This document shows, one piece after another, positions 1 to 14,336 of a stretch of DNA of 64,000 nucleotides. Position numbers and translations under genes: made by a program. Position 1 is the stretch's first letter, and the number at the start of each line of letters is the position of its first letter. The stretch comes from Pampus argenteus (lineage: Eukaryota > Chordata > Actinopteri > Scombriformes > Stromateidae): contig CM072878.1 in the NCBI GenBank assembly GCA_036937835.1, positions 11,976,001 to 12,040,000 on the forward strand, written 5' to 3'. The notes below the pieces were generated by a model. That model saw only the letters and a program-made list of their open reading frames with translations. It was not told where the DNA came from and did not search any database.

Positions 1-559
1 TAACTTCACTTCTCCCAAGTTAAAGGGTAAGAGTTTTCCTGCTTTGAATAACTATTTATATCAACAAGGATACACGCTTTCATGCTTTTTTTCGGTTTCT
101 ACGCGTGGTACAGGATCAAGGAGTGTGCGTAAAAAAGTATTGGGTGGGTGGAATGTGATTATAGCTTTAGGAAAATCTTAATAAATTAATATTATAGCGC
201 TAATAATTACTTCCAAAAAACGCAAAGCAAACCTACAGCTGGGTTTATGTTCATTTTAATATATGTGCCACCAAAGACCATTTAAGTTTCGTGTCCTACA
301 TGACAGGAGAGAGCGAAAACTCATATAAATAATCCAACAGACTCACTATGATGCTGGTTTCTTCTTTGCTTGTGTTCTTATTGTAATAAAATGATGTCTT
401 TAGTATTACTGTAAATATCGAGAGAGAAAAATACACTGCAGTTCTTTGTTGTAAGGAGTGAACTGACTTATTAGATGTAACAGGTTTTTATTTGCGATGC
501 GGGAGATCAGATCAGCCAATACTGGCAATAAAACAAAGCGAAATGCGTAAAAGGCGAGC

Positions 560-715
560 TGGTCCGTGTAGAGAAAAGGAGGCATCGGGGCGGTAATAAG
601 GCGGCCGGGTGTTGGACCGCAGGACGCCGTGCAGCACGCAGGGGCCGAGCCGAGTGTCTGGACCGCACCGAGCCGTTGTTCACCGCAGAGGACAGCTGGT
701 TTTGGACCGACAGAG
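560..715. promoter_or_regulatory. CpG-rich block, candidate promoter / first exon of vasn
   Basis: About 15 CpG dinucleotides fall in roughly 130 bp with high GC, in a window that is otherwise AT-rich and CpG-poor. Vertebrate promoters often look like this. Since vasn exon 2 has an upstream acceptor and no CpG-rich promoter of its own, this block about 18 kb upstream could hold its non-coding first exon. The frames crossing it on both strands do not resemble any protein I know. It might instead serve another transcript or be a chance CpG cluster. Confidence 0.3.
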
Positions 716-3700
716 GGGAACAACAGAAAGTTTGAAAAAGATAAAAAGAAATGAAATGAAATGGTTTCAATGTGTAGGACTCGCAGGGGTCAGATAATGA
801 AAAGTCACTGCATTCAGTGCTTTGCCACCAAGATTAAACCAGATTATTGATGGTAATATTGTGTTATATTATAAACGCATCACCAAACATGTGTATCTTA
901 ATATAGACCAACGCGTTTCTTCTATTATTTTACTTTTTTTTTGTAATATTACACCATATCGCCCTTATTATTAATATTTTTATTATAGATAAAACTGAAC
1001 TGACCAAAGCCAGATTGTAAAGGGTGAGTAAAAGGGCAGTGCAGTGCAGAGATAGATGAGTGAAACACATACAGGTACAGCATACATTTGAGAGACATCA
1101 GTTTTCTTCAGATGCAGTCAAATTCCTGAAGATTAAATCTCCAAATACTAACCTCTAGTAATACTCCACCAATAAACTAACGTTCAATAAAATGACATGA
1201 CTCAACACGTTTAGACCAATCTGTGGTACAAGGAACTACCAGTGCATCCATTATTTCCTGATTATATCATCTTATTTTTCCAAATAATTTGCAAATGTTC
1301 TCCTTCTCAAAGAAGGAGCCTCATTTGTTCAAGTATTTTTTTTTTTTTTTTTTAAACTTAACCTCACGACATGCTCTATTGCTGAGGTGATCAAACCAGT
1401 TCTTGTTTTAGACATAATCTTGTTGTGTTAACATTGAATGAAATAGTGACATTTAATGATTATTTATTATGTGAAGGAGCACTGAAAGCTCCTCGGGGGA
1501 CATCCAGGAGCCCCAAAGAGGGGGAAAACATATAATACAGTTTATACGCCTTGAATCGAGATGCTTAATGCATGCAAGAACAGTCTTCTGACCACAATCC
1601 TTTGTGAGCTTTCAGCCAGATTAGCATCTTTTACACAGCCCCCCACAAACAGTCACGGAAAATCACATAATCTTTCCTGGGGGCAAAACAGGCAGCATAA
1701 ACTACCTCAATAGCCCCGCTATTAACCCCATACACCGGTGTACTGCTTGTTTCCTCGCCATGTGTTTCCTTTTGCAGACTGTCATTATGCTGTAGGAGAA
1801 GCTACCGTGTCATTCACAGTATATAATGGTTGTAATTGGTTTATATTAGGCTACCAGACACAGCAGAGCAGCCACAGGAGGCCAATTATCCTTCACTAAT
1901 GTAGAAGACTTTCAGGCTACTATGTTGCACAGATTGTAACACTTACAATACAAGAGAGAGCGGATTGTGAGCAAAGATTGACACGGTAAATGCACAAGTG
2001 TGCCGGTATAGTTAGTTTCTATCTGCTAAGCCGTATAATAACAATGCAGGACATCATTGCTTTCTGCTCCAGTGTTTCACTCCCGGTCTATTGTGTTTGT
2101 ACAGTCACTTGTTGACACTGACACACTTCTTCTCACTGCTGAGACAGAGACGGAAAGAGAGTTTAAAGAGGTCTGAGAGGCTGAATAGTGTCTATGAGGT
2201 AAGGAGAGAGACAGACAGAGGGGATAAAGGAGGCAGGGTGACGTTCTTACTGCATCTCTTCACCTGGGATGTATAATTAAAGTTTAAAGAGCACAATGGT
2301 ATAGCTCGTCAAAATAATAGCACCATAATGTATAAAAATGTGCATTGTGCGTGTTGGCCTAAGTATTAAGCGAGACATATATGAACACTGGATCTGTCTG
2401 TGGATGGGAAGCACGACTAAGGCGAAGGAACTCTCTGTCATAAAACACAATTTGAACAATTAAGCACAGGCCCGCTGTCACACCACTGACAGTGATGTCG
2501 AAACCACGCTACCCATCAGGATTTGGTTACTGACATTGTGTCAGCCTGTTCTTTCATCAGTTATATTTTTACAAAATCGAGGCTGGCATTTCGATATCTG
2601 TGCCAAAGAGCTCGGGAGGAAAAGAGCACTGATGTCAAAATCTCCTGCTGACGAGAGTTTGTCAGCTATGACTAAAACATCTGCTGGATATTGTACAGGA
2701 GTTTATAGAGTCAGTGTGTTTACTGATCAACACAGTTCTTTAAACTGAAGTTTGCCCATTTTCTTACTCCAAACACGCTGTGCTTTATACTGTACCGCCA
2801 CAGCTGTGTTTTATGACAATTAGAGGCAGTGCCTGAATCTGCATCCGAGGGATTAAAAGGGTTAAAAGTCAGGTGCTGAGGTGAGGAGGCCTGGGGAAGG
2901 GAGGAAAAGAGGTGAACGTAGGAGAGGAGGACAAGAGTGGGCCACTCGCACAGCAGGCAGAGAGATGGGAGTCGACAGGGTAGAAAGCTGGAATTAGTGT
3001 GTTTGCTTCTGTTAAGGCCAACGTGAAAGTGAGGTCTCATCACAATTAGCAAGGAGTGTGTATGAATGAGAGAGTGTGAGAGAGAGAGAGAGTCAGAATT
3101 TAAGGTTTCAGCGTGTCCCTCCTCACAGCGGCCTCAGGTGCTGCCCAGCAGGGGGGGCGTTCCCTTGTTGACAACTGTAAGCCAGAGCTGCTCTCTTGAG
3201 GATATGTCTTAAATAAAACCCCTGGCTTCAAAGGCCTTAGCCTCACACTTCACTGCTGACCCCAGTGGTATGCAGAGGCAAACCCCAGCTCGTATGCCGG
3301 CCAAGCTAAATTGAAGAAGAGCTTGCCGATGCAGCCAAATGATGCGTTCAGAAGAACCACTTCAAAACCTTGCATAAATATACACACACACATGCAAAGG
3401 GATCTGAGGGCTCTGGAGTGCCCCAGCTTGAGCGCAAACCCCAAATAACTGCTGTGTTCACGTCCACACACAGTGACACACACGCTCACTGCAGTCAGAT
3501 CTCATGTTTGTCTGGGTTTTTTTTTTTTTTTTTAAGGCGGATGACCTCCTGAATCAAAGGCGACACTCAAGGAACTACTACTTATTTTTATTAAACCGTT
3601 TCTTTAACCTTCTTACTTTTGTTAATGCAAAAGCCCAAAAATCCCCTAAATCCCCAAACCAACACCAGTGAAGTATTGAGAGAGACAGGAGTAGAGTGAG

Positions 3701-3930
3701 AGAGAGACACACATGGAGAATGGGGGAGAGAGAGAGAGAGGATGAGAGAGAGAGAGGATGAGAGGGAGGATGCTCATCCCAGAAAGCCACCACAAATTGC
3801 TGCATTTCAGTGGGCCCGTAGAAAAAGAGAAACAGCTCTTAATCTAAGGTTGTAATTACCTCTGACCAGCACTGCAATTAGGAAATGAGCCTTGAACCAG
3901 ATCTTACTGGGTAAGCACAAACCCACAAGG

Positions 3931-3931
<1 letters not shown>

Positions 3932-3974
<43 letters not shown>
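3932..3974. repeat. (CA)n microsatellite
   Basis: Uninterrupted CA run of 43 bp. Confidence 0.98.
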
Positions 3975-3976
<2 letters not shown>

Positions 3977-4225
3977 CTATACTGTTTGACCAAAACCAAA
4001 ACAAGTAAAGACAGATCTCCTTTTTGAGGTTAAATATTTAACAACTCGCTATTAATGACTGATGAAAATTAAACAAGCAAGCTTTGAGATGAAGCTTAAC
4101 TGCTCAAGTTCCTCCGAATATGGATCGAGTGATAAGACGGTAGAGTAAATTTGTGAGGTCGTACCCCCATGAGTTTTTGTGTGTGTCGGCTCAATATCGG
4201 GTCAGCGAGTGTCTGAGACCTGCTT

Positions 4226-4246
4226 CACACACACACACACACACAC
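4226..4246. repeat. (CA)n microsatellite
   Basis: Short perfect CA run of 21 bp. Confidence 0.95.
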
Positions 4247-5357
4247 TCTCATGTAGGCACTAACAAGCCAACCTGTATACACAAAGCTGCTCTCTTTCAT
4301 TGCATCAGCCGATGTTTGAGTTCTCTGGTCCCCTTTTTTCTTAATCACTATTTCTGTCACGGCCGAGGACACAAATAAGTGTTGTTTTCTGCTGCTGCCC
4401 ACACTGGGAGAAGAGCCAGAGGCAGCCTGATACCGTCCGAGAGAGAAAAACCTGTGATGCGTATACGTGCAAATGTCGTGTGCATGTGTATATCTGAAAG
4501 CCTGAATCTCAATCACTCAACGCAGCAATCAACAGCCGAGTGGTTGTGACAGTGCCACAAGTCACGGCTTGTCACTGCAACACACTTGAATCAGAATGTC
4601 ACACGAAACGTTAAACAACGCAGCAGATCTACAGCAAAACATCCAAAAGGTTGTTGGGTTTTTTTTTGTTTATCCCACCCTTCTCCAGCAGGTTTACGGT
4701 TTTGCACTGATGTTTTTTTGAACTGTAATTTATACAAATTGTCTGCAGTTTTAGATAATGCCACTACAAAGTGTGTTCTAACATTAACGCCAGACTACGC
4801 CGCTTTGTTCTGTCTTTGGAGAGATTGAGCCAGATGTGGAAAGAGAAAGGGAGTGACACAGAGAGGAAAAAAAAAGATGAGCAGAGAGGAAGAAAGAAAG
4901 AAAATTATAGTGAACAGAACAGGCTGAAGTGTATCAGCGCTCTAAAAAAAGACAATGAGGGAATGGCGAACAAAAATAGGTTCCTTCAAAAGAGAGTAAA
5001 TATAAAAAGTAGACCAATAATGGTGAAAAAAAGAGGTACTGGCAGGAAATACTACCATGTTTTGGCAGTGCATAGCATGCACAAATTGAAGACCGAATGT
5101 TTCACGGGACAATGTGAAAGAGGCAGTCTGAAGTATTATGTTGTTGTCAACAGTTTTGCCTTTTTGTAAAAGTGCTACAGTCGTTCAAAAAGCTTCAGCG
5201 GTAAAGATGATTTGCATCTGTGTTGAGTGTTAAGTTCCACTTAGTAAGCTAAATATTTACAGTGCAGTCAAGGGATTGTCTAAGAGGGAGACACAGTGAC
5301 CTCAACAAACTCACCGCAGCATGGTCAGCTCATTAAGAGTCCTTACACTTAGCAGCT

Positions 5358-5384
5358 ACACACACACACACACACACACACACA
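5358..5384. repeat. (CA)n microsatellite
   Basis: Perfect CA run of 27 bp. Confidence 0.97.
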
Positions 5385-5892
5385 AGATGGTCACTCACCC
5401 CTGCATGTATTGTTGTACACTCTAGAAAGCATGATTTGTTCTCTCTGCTTATACAGATCAATATAATGTATGCAAATAACTCAAGAAGATGCCTCGGAGC
5501 ACACACACAGAAAAACATGCGCGCAAGCACACGCCTTTGTGCAGCAATGCAAAAAAAAAACACTGACGAAGACAAATAAACAGCCTCAGAGCAGGTCACC
5601 AAGCCAAACCAAGCCAAGCCCAGGACAGGTTATTTTCAGATGTAAACACTGCACTGTATGAAAGGCAGCTTGCGCCACAGGGCAACTAAAACATGGTAAA
5701 TGTAAAGTAGTGTGAGGTTTCAGGTGTTACACAACCAGGTTTAGCACATGGCTTAGTAGTCATCCTCATTGGCAGAGACGGTTTGACTCAGAGCTTCGGT
5801 ATATTAAATACGGTGGAAAAATACAGCTTAGCAGAAATAAGACTGGAAGAGTGAGTCTGGTGTATTCACTATGCATATGCGTATAGTGAACA

Positions 5893-5922
5893 GTGTGTGT
5901 GTGTGTGTGTGTTTGTGTGTGT
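5893..5922. repeat. (GT)n microsatellite, interrupted
   Basis: GT run with one TTT interruption. Confidence 0.95.
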
Positions 5923-6471
5923 AGTATGCGAGCGTAAAAGCGAGAAATACTGTTGTGCATCTCAGTTAATTATCTCGGAAACCATTTTAATGGTCCTGCC
6001 TTAAATCAATTAAATATGCATCCAAAAAAGTCCGCCATTAGAAAGAAATGTGGCCGCCGCTCTCGGCCAAGTGTCTCCCACTAATATAACATCTATCAAG
6101 TCTTTATGTTGGGGTTTTCCCAAAACCAACTTATATTTATGATCCTATAACTATGCAAAAAAAAATAAAAAATACCATTCATACAAAGCAACAAGCATAC
6201 GAATGGAGACACAAACATACAGACACTAATCGTTCTGGTAACGGATAATGAAACAGTAATTGTTATAGAACACACGACAACAAACTGTATAATCAAAACT
6301 GAGGGAAATAGGCACAAGTGTCCCTTGTTTGAAAACACTATTTTTACTTCGACGACCTATGATTTCCTCAACTCATTCATAAACAGGCTAAGCTGGTGAA
6401 ACTAAATTAATCTTACAGATCATACCAGAAACTGTGCTATAAAGAACAAGAAGTGACTTTCTTGTGTCACA

Positions 6472-6473
<2 letters not shown>

Positions 6474-6503
<30 letters not shown>
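6474..6503. repeat. (CA)n microsatellite
   Basis: Perfect CA run of 30 bp. Confidence 0.97.
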
Positions 6504-6506
<3 letters not shown>

Positions 6507-7769
6507 CTCAGGCCACGGCTGATGGGCTGATACCACAGGACAAGGAGCTGACAGAGAGAGAATGGCTGGCCTGCATTTTTCCTCTCCTCGCTCTGTCATT
6601 CGCTTGAACCGACCACACGGCCTGCCAGCATTCAGCACGCTCCTCCACACAGCTGGAATCCAACCAATTAACAGGGGAAAAAAAAACAACTTCCTGTTAC
6701 ACTTGTGCTGTTAATAACATGTGGCACCAGGAGACCCGGTTCCAAAAAAAAAAAAAAGTGGAGTGAAGATCAAGTCAAAAGCATATTGCAACATATTTGG
6801 CTAATAGGTGTGACTGTTATTGTTGTTATTTCCAGGGAAAGAAGTCCTGAAAACCAAGCAAAGTGGAAACAAGGGGTAGGGGAGGAAACGTCTTCACTGG
6901 GTGAGTAAAGTATTAAATTAAATCTGACAGTTTTATTTGTAATCTGTGTAATTATGAATAATATGTGGCCACTTACCATAATACAAACACACTGCGAACA
7001 TCAGGAATAGTTTTTCATCAGACCTAATGTCAATAGATTACATAAGCAATGTCGTATGTTTGACACGCGTTTCCATCTTTTCAATATTTGCATCCAGAAA
7101 TCCAAACCACACACTGTTGGCGGTCCTTATAGTGTTAGCCGTAACACCCTGCTCCCTCAATAGGATCCTTTCACACAACATCTGAGCCTCTTAACAAGAC
7201 TGGCAGGAGAACAAGAGGTGCTCTCTCTCTCTTAAGACACATACAGCATTTAATAGATACAGTAAAGCTGTGTCGGGGTTACACGCGGAGGGAAAAGATA
7301 AAGAGGGAACGGAGGAATTTTCTGAAAGGAACGGAAGTGGGTAGGAGATGGACGTCTCAGTACGGTTAACCCCGTGTTTGTCTACATTTTGTGCGAGGCT
7401 CATTGCTTTAATGATTTTCTCAAAGAAAATGCATGAATTAGTAAACAAAGTCCTGTTTTCATTACAGAGTAAGAGGAGATAATTGGCAAGAAAAAGTGAC
7501 TGAGTTGAGTTGCAAATGTGTGAATTTCACCTGTTTTTTTTAAAGAGATAGATTCCAAGAACTTTATTTAAAAAAATATATAAAAAAACTGAAATGATGA
7601 GCAGGTACATGTAGATGGTCTGTGTGTATTAGTTACTGGCTGCCATTGCATCACTAGTGAAAACAGCTGCTCCGATGCTCTGTTCTACTTTTCCACCTGA
7701 CCCCTCTCCCTCTTTTGTTGTGCTAGTTGTCAGTGAGCTGTGACAGGGACTGTGTGGGCTTGTAAAGAG

Positions 7770-7772
7770 ACA

Positions 7773-7804
<32 letters not shown>
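7770..7804. repeat. (CA)n microsatellite, interrupted
   Basis: CA run with a single TA interruption near 7779. Confidence 0.96.
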
Positions 7805-7805
<1 letters not shown>

Positions 7806-8154
7806 CAGACCGTAGCCTTGGGCCTCTGGACGCACACTGCTACTCTCGCTAATTGCCTTACAACCTTACCACCTCTCTCTGAGCGGCCCAGTCCTCCTCA
7901 GGGAAAACAGACGAAGAGAGGGCGGTGGCGCAAAGTTTTCCTTTCTGCTGTTGACTTTTGGTTAAAACATATGCACACATTTGTCAGGTTAAGGAATTTG
8001 TGCATGGTGTGTCTGCTTGCTTGCGGTAAATTATTTGCCATGCAGGCAACGCTTCAGTGTCAATAAGCACACTGACTCTGTTTTGGCCTTAATCCTGGAT
8101 TTTCAACATCAAAGCTCACACACGCTGGCTTGAATCATAGCACACTCTGACAAC

Positions 8155-8172
8155 GTGTGTGTGTGTGTGTGT
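8155..8172. repeat. (GT)n microsatellite
   Basis: Short perfect GT run. Confidence 0.92.
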
Positions 8173-8557
8173 TGGAGTACCGCTTACACATCTCTGGTCC
8201 ACCTTTATGTGTGTATTTGAATATGTAGTAAAAAAAATAAGTGTGTGCACGTGACATGGCTCTGAATTCAAGCCAAATGTCTGGCTTTTAGTTGTCGGTG
8301 TGTCTCATTACTGTGACCTGTGGCTATGTGTGTTAAACTTCTTAACGTGAAGGTGAAAAACAGCATTAACAAAGGCTTCCCGATTCAGGTGTGTTGTTCA
8401 TTAACACCCAGTCACCATAGAAACTGGTGTAATTGTCAGTTATTCATTTTAATATTACTACCTAAAAGCAAATATGAAAGAGCAAACAAGGGTGCCGAGT
8501 CCCCACAATATGACTGTGCAAACAGATTGATGTCCCTACAATGTGAGGAATACCTGT

Positions 8558-8577
8558 ACACACACACACACACACAC
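8558..8577. repeat. (CA)n microsatellite
   Basis: Short perfect CA run of 20 bp. Confidence 0.93.
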
Positions 8578-11500
8578 TTAAAGAGTGAGATCACATGTGT
8601 GTGTGAGCAAACACACAGGTACGCATTGTTCTGGGTATAATAGGTCAGGTCAGGAATCTACTGTAGCACTTAATGACATGTCTGAACGGATGTGTTGATT
8701 AGAGCCAACATACTGCTCTTTATTTAAGACAAATTGCTCTCCACTGCTACAATAACGCAGCATCATTCATTCTGTCACTCCCGTCTCTTTCTATCTCTCT
8801 GTGGCAGTCTGTCGGGTTGTCTCAGGTTCTCACAACCAGTGTGACTAACCCGTAGGTCACATGAGGTCAGAGGCATGGACATACACACATCCTGCATGCT
8901 GAAGGCATATATCTAGGCTCTAGACCATGCTGCTGTGTTTTTTTCTACAACTCCAGGCATCCACTGTTTTCTATTCATTTCCATACAGTATGGACATCTG
9001 CTAGGAGTCTCTTGAAACTTGAATGAGTGGTCTAATCCATTGTGACGAAAATCAAGTCTGTTTTTTCTCAATCTGACATTGGCGTTGTGTGGTAATTTTA
9101 AGGGCTGAAGTAGATTTTAAAGGGAAAAGGAGGCTCAGGAGAGCTCGCGTGTTTATTCCTCAACTTCTGTCACTACCTTCCTCCCCCTCCCTCACTCTCA
9201 CCTTGTTTGTGCTGGATATGAGGAATCTTCTTGTAATGTACACCTGCTGCAGGAAAATTGTGGAGTCGAGGGTCAATGTTGATGTCTCAATGGACTGTTG
9301 CTGACTAAGATAACAGGGCTCAGTAGTTGGCACAGGCCAGAGTACGCAGGTCGATGTGATAATCAAACTAGGGATTACAGGCTGATGTTGGCTCACAGGA
9401 TCCTGTCATTTATCTGAAATTTTAGGCTAACGTTCAGACACATTCAAAGTCAAGATTTAGCTCATAGTGGAGGTTGTCAACGTGTTTATAAGACGTCACT
9501 ACCATCACCTCACAAAAGTTGCACTGTGATAGAAATTTTAATTTTGTTTCATAAAGTATACTCAAGGCACCCAAGGCCATGGAGGAGAGGCATGTCAGTG
9601 TTGGGGGTGGGGGAACTGCGCTGCCTGCTTGTTGGTTTGCCAGCCTCCCCAGAGCTGGCGCAGTACCAACACAGGCAGCCGTTTTACAATAAATTCCTTT
9701 GTGACATCTTAATCAGCACCACTGATCTCCATTTCACATGCATCTTGTGTGTGTTGCACGTCTGAGGTGTTTCTTTCTCTCTCTTTTTTTTTTTTTTTTT
9801 TTCCTGCAGGGCAGATTGAATATAAGAATCCAAAACAGTAACTCATAGATAGTCAGAAGGGCGGCTGAATAACAGGTAGCACTTACACAAAGCTCACGTT
9901 TAAATGAAGACTGTGGTACAGGAAGAAAATGAGGATCATTTTGTATGTTTTCTTGTGTGTTTTCTGTGCAACAACATAAAGCAGCTTGATGTAGATGTAA
10001 CCTGTCAGCACTAGCGCGGTTTTTGTTTACCGTCCCATTACTTTAGGACTAGGTCTTCAGCCTAATGAACACTTTGACAGGAACATAGTTGCCATGAGGC
10101 CCTGCAGGGTTGTTGTGGCAGGTGTAGAAGGTTGTGCCTTTATCAGATTCCTGTCATACCCTCTCCAGCTACATGAACAAACCTGAGAGAAAGAAAAGGT
10201 GAGCAGTGGAGCATGGGGAAGACAGGGTACGAGACTTACAGGGCGAAATGGAGAATTTTACAAATGTTTGTGTCATGTGTCAAACAACAGTGTCACCCGT
10301 TAGCTGTGAGCTTATTCTGTTGACTTCATGGAAGCAAGTGGAGATACCTCGATAAGTAACTGAAGTGTGTTTAAAGACAGTGTTTAAGGAGCCAGCTGCA
10401 CAGACAGCAGGATTGTGTGTCACCTCAGTGAGTGCGTGACAGTGTTTGTCTAACATGGATAGACAGCCTGCCAATCAGTCAGTCCTACAGTCAGTCAGTA
10501 TGCTTGCCTGATGACTCATACGCACCTTCTAATTTAGCCGAGCTCTAATTTGAACCCTTACACAGCGCTGTCACAACAAAGGACAAAAGGTGAGAACAAT
10601 GTCAACAACAACATCTGTACAACAAAAAAATGTCACCCATCACCTGATCTTTTAATACAAAGAAGAACAGTAATAGCTTGAGCATAATTAGGTCAGTTAT
10701 AATGATGATTTAATTCAGGCTCACTCGTAACTATTTCCTGATCCTGATGTAGCTTTTTCATCATACATGATCAGAAAGAAAGCCTCACACCTTCTATTAG
10801 GTCAATTAAACAGTGATATTGAAGGTATCTGGTGGCTTAGAATTGAGCATTGTGTGTTTTTATATCAGGTAAGATAAAGATCACGGTGGCATGACGTAAC
10901 AAAGCAGCATAACAGTCATGTTGGAGCCAGAAAAAATGTCAGTGAGTAAGCAGAGTGTTGGAGTGTGCACATCACCCCGGGCTTGATGCTTACTGATAAA
11001 ACTGGTCCATCCAGCAACTTCCAAGCACAAACACTCGAACAACACAAACATTGTCCTGTCGCTGCTCAAGGCTGACATGGCTCAGGTGTTTTTTAAAAAT
11101 GTCAGGAGTGCTTTTGCACTGCCCTTTGTTGCACCAGACCAGTTTGCTTTGGGTGTCCCCACCACGAGCGCAGATCTCAGGACAACACTGTGTTCGGGGT
11201 CACCAGGCTATACAGGACAATAAAGTTTTGATTTAGCGAGGAGCCGTGAACAGGATATGAAGGCACGAGCCAAGGCGTGGATAGAGTCCATCTTTGTGAC
11301 TCTGTGATGTCGTATTTCCTGCTTCCTGATGATGTAGTTCTTTTAGATTGTGATTGTGGTTTACTGCTGTGTCTGAGAAGAAGAGTGTGCCAGAAGGGTG
11401 TTGTTTATGTTTTTATGCCACTTGGCTGTGAGGGGATTCAAGCCAGGTCAAAGACAGATGCAGCAGAGTAGTGGGATCAGTTTTTTTTTTTAGGTCACCG

Positions 11501-13378
11501 ACAGGCTAAGGCAGCACAGGAGAAATTGTTGGAGCAACGACAGTAACAAAAGACAGCAAACTGGCAAAAGTTACAGGTTTAAACGCCACAAAGAAAAAGA
11601 AAACAGATGAAAGCCAAGGTTCTCCTTTATGTCTGTCTAATGTGGAGATCTCAGATCAAAGATTGGGACTGTGACTTCAATGACTTTCTGTCCTCAGAGG
11701 TCAGAGGGTAGGGTGCTGTAATGAAAGACGTGTGTCATTGTTGAGACATCACTGACTGAGCAAAACAACAGGACACTGTGTGTGTGAACTGAGAGAAGGT
11801 CCTGTGTCCTGTGTCCCCCCCCCCCCCCCCACTCCTTTATAAAAAGAAAATCAAGTCTAGCATCTACAGCACCGTCCGTCTTATCCTTCAGCAATAAAAC
11901 AAAAGGAAATGGTTCCCATTTCCTTTTGGAACTTGAAGTGTCTGACCTCTAAAGCTCAGAGGAGGCAAAGCTAGACTGCTGCAGAGATCCAGTTCTGGTC
12001 TGGTTTGGCTGCCTGGTCGCTCACCTCTGCCTGTTTCCGTTTTCCCTTCGCCTCTGTTGTCTGAGGCGGGAGTGTGCAGGCTGGAGCTTTGGTGCGAGTT
12101 GCATCATTTACTTAGTCACACTGACAAAGGTTTTGGTTTTCATGTTGCCCTGCAGAAGCGGAGAAAGCACCTGTTGCAAATACGGAGACCAGCAAGCTTC
12201 AGGTGTGTGTGTGTGTGTGAAACTGGAGCTGGGTGTGTGCCCGTGTCAAACAGGGCCTGTTATCTGTGTTGTCTGGGCAACAGTTACATCAGAGGACCCA
12301 GAACACTGAGCAGCAGTGGAAATGCTAATCTGAGCCAGACCTCTGACCTCAAGGAGTCTCTGCCTCACTGGTTCATGAGTTTTGTTGTCCTTTGGACTGA
12401 TGCTATCTGATCAAATTAAACAGACAGAGGAGTGACTGTGTGCCATTCAAGTTTCTTTTTCTATTTTCTTTTTTTTTTTTTTTTACTTTGTGTTAATATT
12501 TTGCAATCAAACAATCTTTAGCACACAAAATGTAAATAGAACGTTAGATGTACATACTGACATGGATCACCAAATCAAACATGGAGTTTTGCTTTTATAG
12601 TGCAGAAAATATACACTGGTTGTATGTTGTACTGTTCCACTACCCTTACAGTCACCCCTGGACTGTATATTATGCCTTCTTTCAAGGTCTCCAGCTGCAT
12701 GCTATAATGGTAACACTTCACACTGTCTTTATAAACAGGCTCGGTTAAAACCCTAAATCCTGAGATGAAAGGGACCACCTTTCACATCAATAATGAGGTG
12801 CTTAGAAACTCATTTAGATATAAAGATAAAGAGAGAGGAAAATGTGTATGATGGAAGAGACAGATATAAAAAAAAAGGAAAGTGAACAGTGGTCTATAAT
12901 GAAGAGGCAGTGGTCGTTTGCATTAATTAAAACAACAAACCATTGACATTAATCAGCACTGGCGGTGTTGCTATTACTGGGTCTTTTCTTGTGGTCAGGC
13001 TCAAATCAGTTGGAAAGCTTTGGTTGTGCAGCATATTGTAACACTACAATGACCCCTTCACACCACTACAAAGAATAGCAATGATATTGTGGCTTCAAGA
13101 AGATTCATCCCACATGTCCTCCTCTCCTCTGTCTGTGTTTGTATCCTGCCAACCTGATTGACCTTAAGGCTACTGCTGGTCTTACATATGTCATATGCAG
13201 CTGAGCCTTGATTTTGTGTTATTTTATTATTATTTAATGTGTAGCTTCTCTTTTCAGAAATACATGCATCTTAGAAGACTGGTATTTCAGTTCACTGGTA
13301 CTGGTGCAATGACGTCTGGCTGGAGACAGACAAATGCAGCACAGGAATAGAATTATTTTTAATATGACGAAAGAAAAC

Positions 13379-13435
<57 letters not shown>
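13379..13435. repeat. Poly(A) run followed by (AT)n microsatellite
   Basis: About 15 A residues lead directly into a perfect AT run of about 42 bp (13394-13435). Reading frames across it are low-complexity artefacts. Confidence 0.97.
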
Positions 13436-13439
<4 letters not shown>

Positions 13440-14271
13440 ACATGGCTTACTTCTTGACTTATATTCTAATATAGTTTGTGTAACCTGCTTGTTAGTAGCC
13501 AGCAGTGGAGTGCCACATTAGAATTAGCTCATGCCATAAACAAATACTTCACAGAATTACATGCATACCAACAGGCTTGTGTTTAACATAGCTGACATTT
13601 TCAGATGCGTGGCTGTGCTGTATCCACAAACATGCTTTTTTTTTTTTTTTTTTTTTTTCTTCTTCTTCTCCACAGCTACCTCTTAAGTAATCTTTTTCAT
13701 CCTCGGATATTCTACACAACTCTTGTTTCTCCTTCCCAATTCTCTCTTGACCCCTTTGTCATGTTGACGGATAACCCTGCTGGATTGTGGATAACAGGGT
13801 CCAGCTGTGGCATTGACAGTGCTGACAGTGGGAAGGGATTGGTATATGGGGAGTGTGTGTTTGGAGGAGCAGCTCTTTGTCTTCTCATAGTGTCAGGGAT
13901 AGAAAAAAAAGAGGGCAAAAATAGCAAGGGGGGGAAAGAGGAGAATCACATCGGCGTTCATCAGCAGCCTTTCTGTGCGTGCCTAAGTTATCATTTACAA
14001 CATTTACAACCAGTGTGTCCCTCTGCTACTGTGGTAAATCTACATGAGGAGCTGAGTGTATTTTAGTAGTCCAGTCCCTAGTGAACTGAGATCCCAGACC
14101 TGCTACAGTGTAGATCATACTCTATGAGCATATATGCACATAGCATTGTTCCCTTAGAAGAGAGAAGAGGCCTCTTTAATGGGAGTATATACTCTGTAGT
14201 GTGCAGCCTTATCCCCTTGGCGTGGTGCCCCCCTGCAGTCTAACTAAATTATGAACGTGACCTGCGACTAT

Positions 14272-14336
14272 ACACACACACACACACGCACACACACGCA
14301 CACACACACATACACACACACACACACTCTCTCTCT
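14272..14336. repeat. Compound (CA)n-(CT)n microsatellite
   Basis: CA repeat with CG and TA variant units, ending in a short CT run. Confidence 0.95.

Noticed and set aside
406..797. Open frames on both strands over the CpG-rich block (105 and 62 codons)
   Set aside because: No similarity to a known protein; high GC lowers stop frequency, so open frames are expected.
4771..5169. 132-codon + strand frame rich in Lys/Arg/Glu
   Set aside because: Purine-rich DNA explains the charged residues; no domain is recognised.
12027..12110. Possible - strand exon ending in KGKRKQAE before a GTGAGC donor
   Set aside because: No acceptor or homology could be shown; the peptide does not match the expected coro7 continuation.
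13605..14066. 153-codon + strand frame
   Set aside because: It begins with a poly-T derived Phe run and shows no domain; ordinary intronic sequence.
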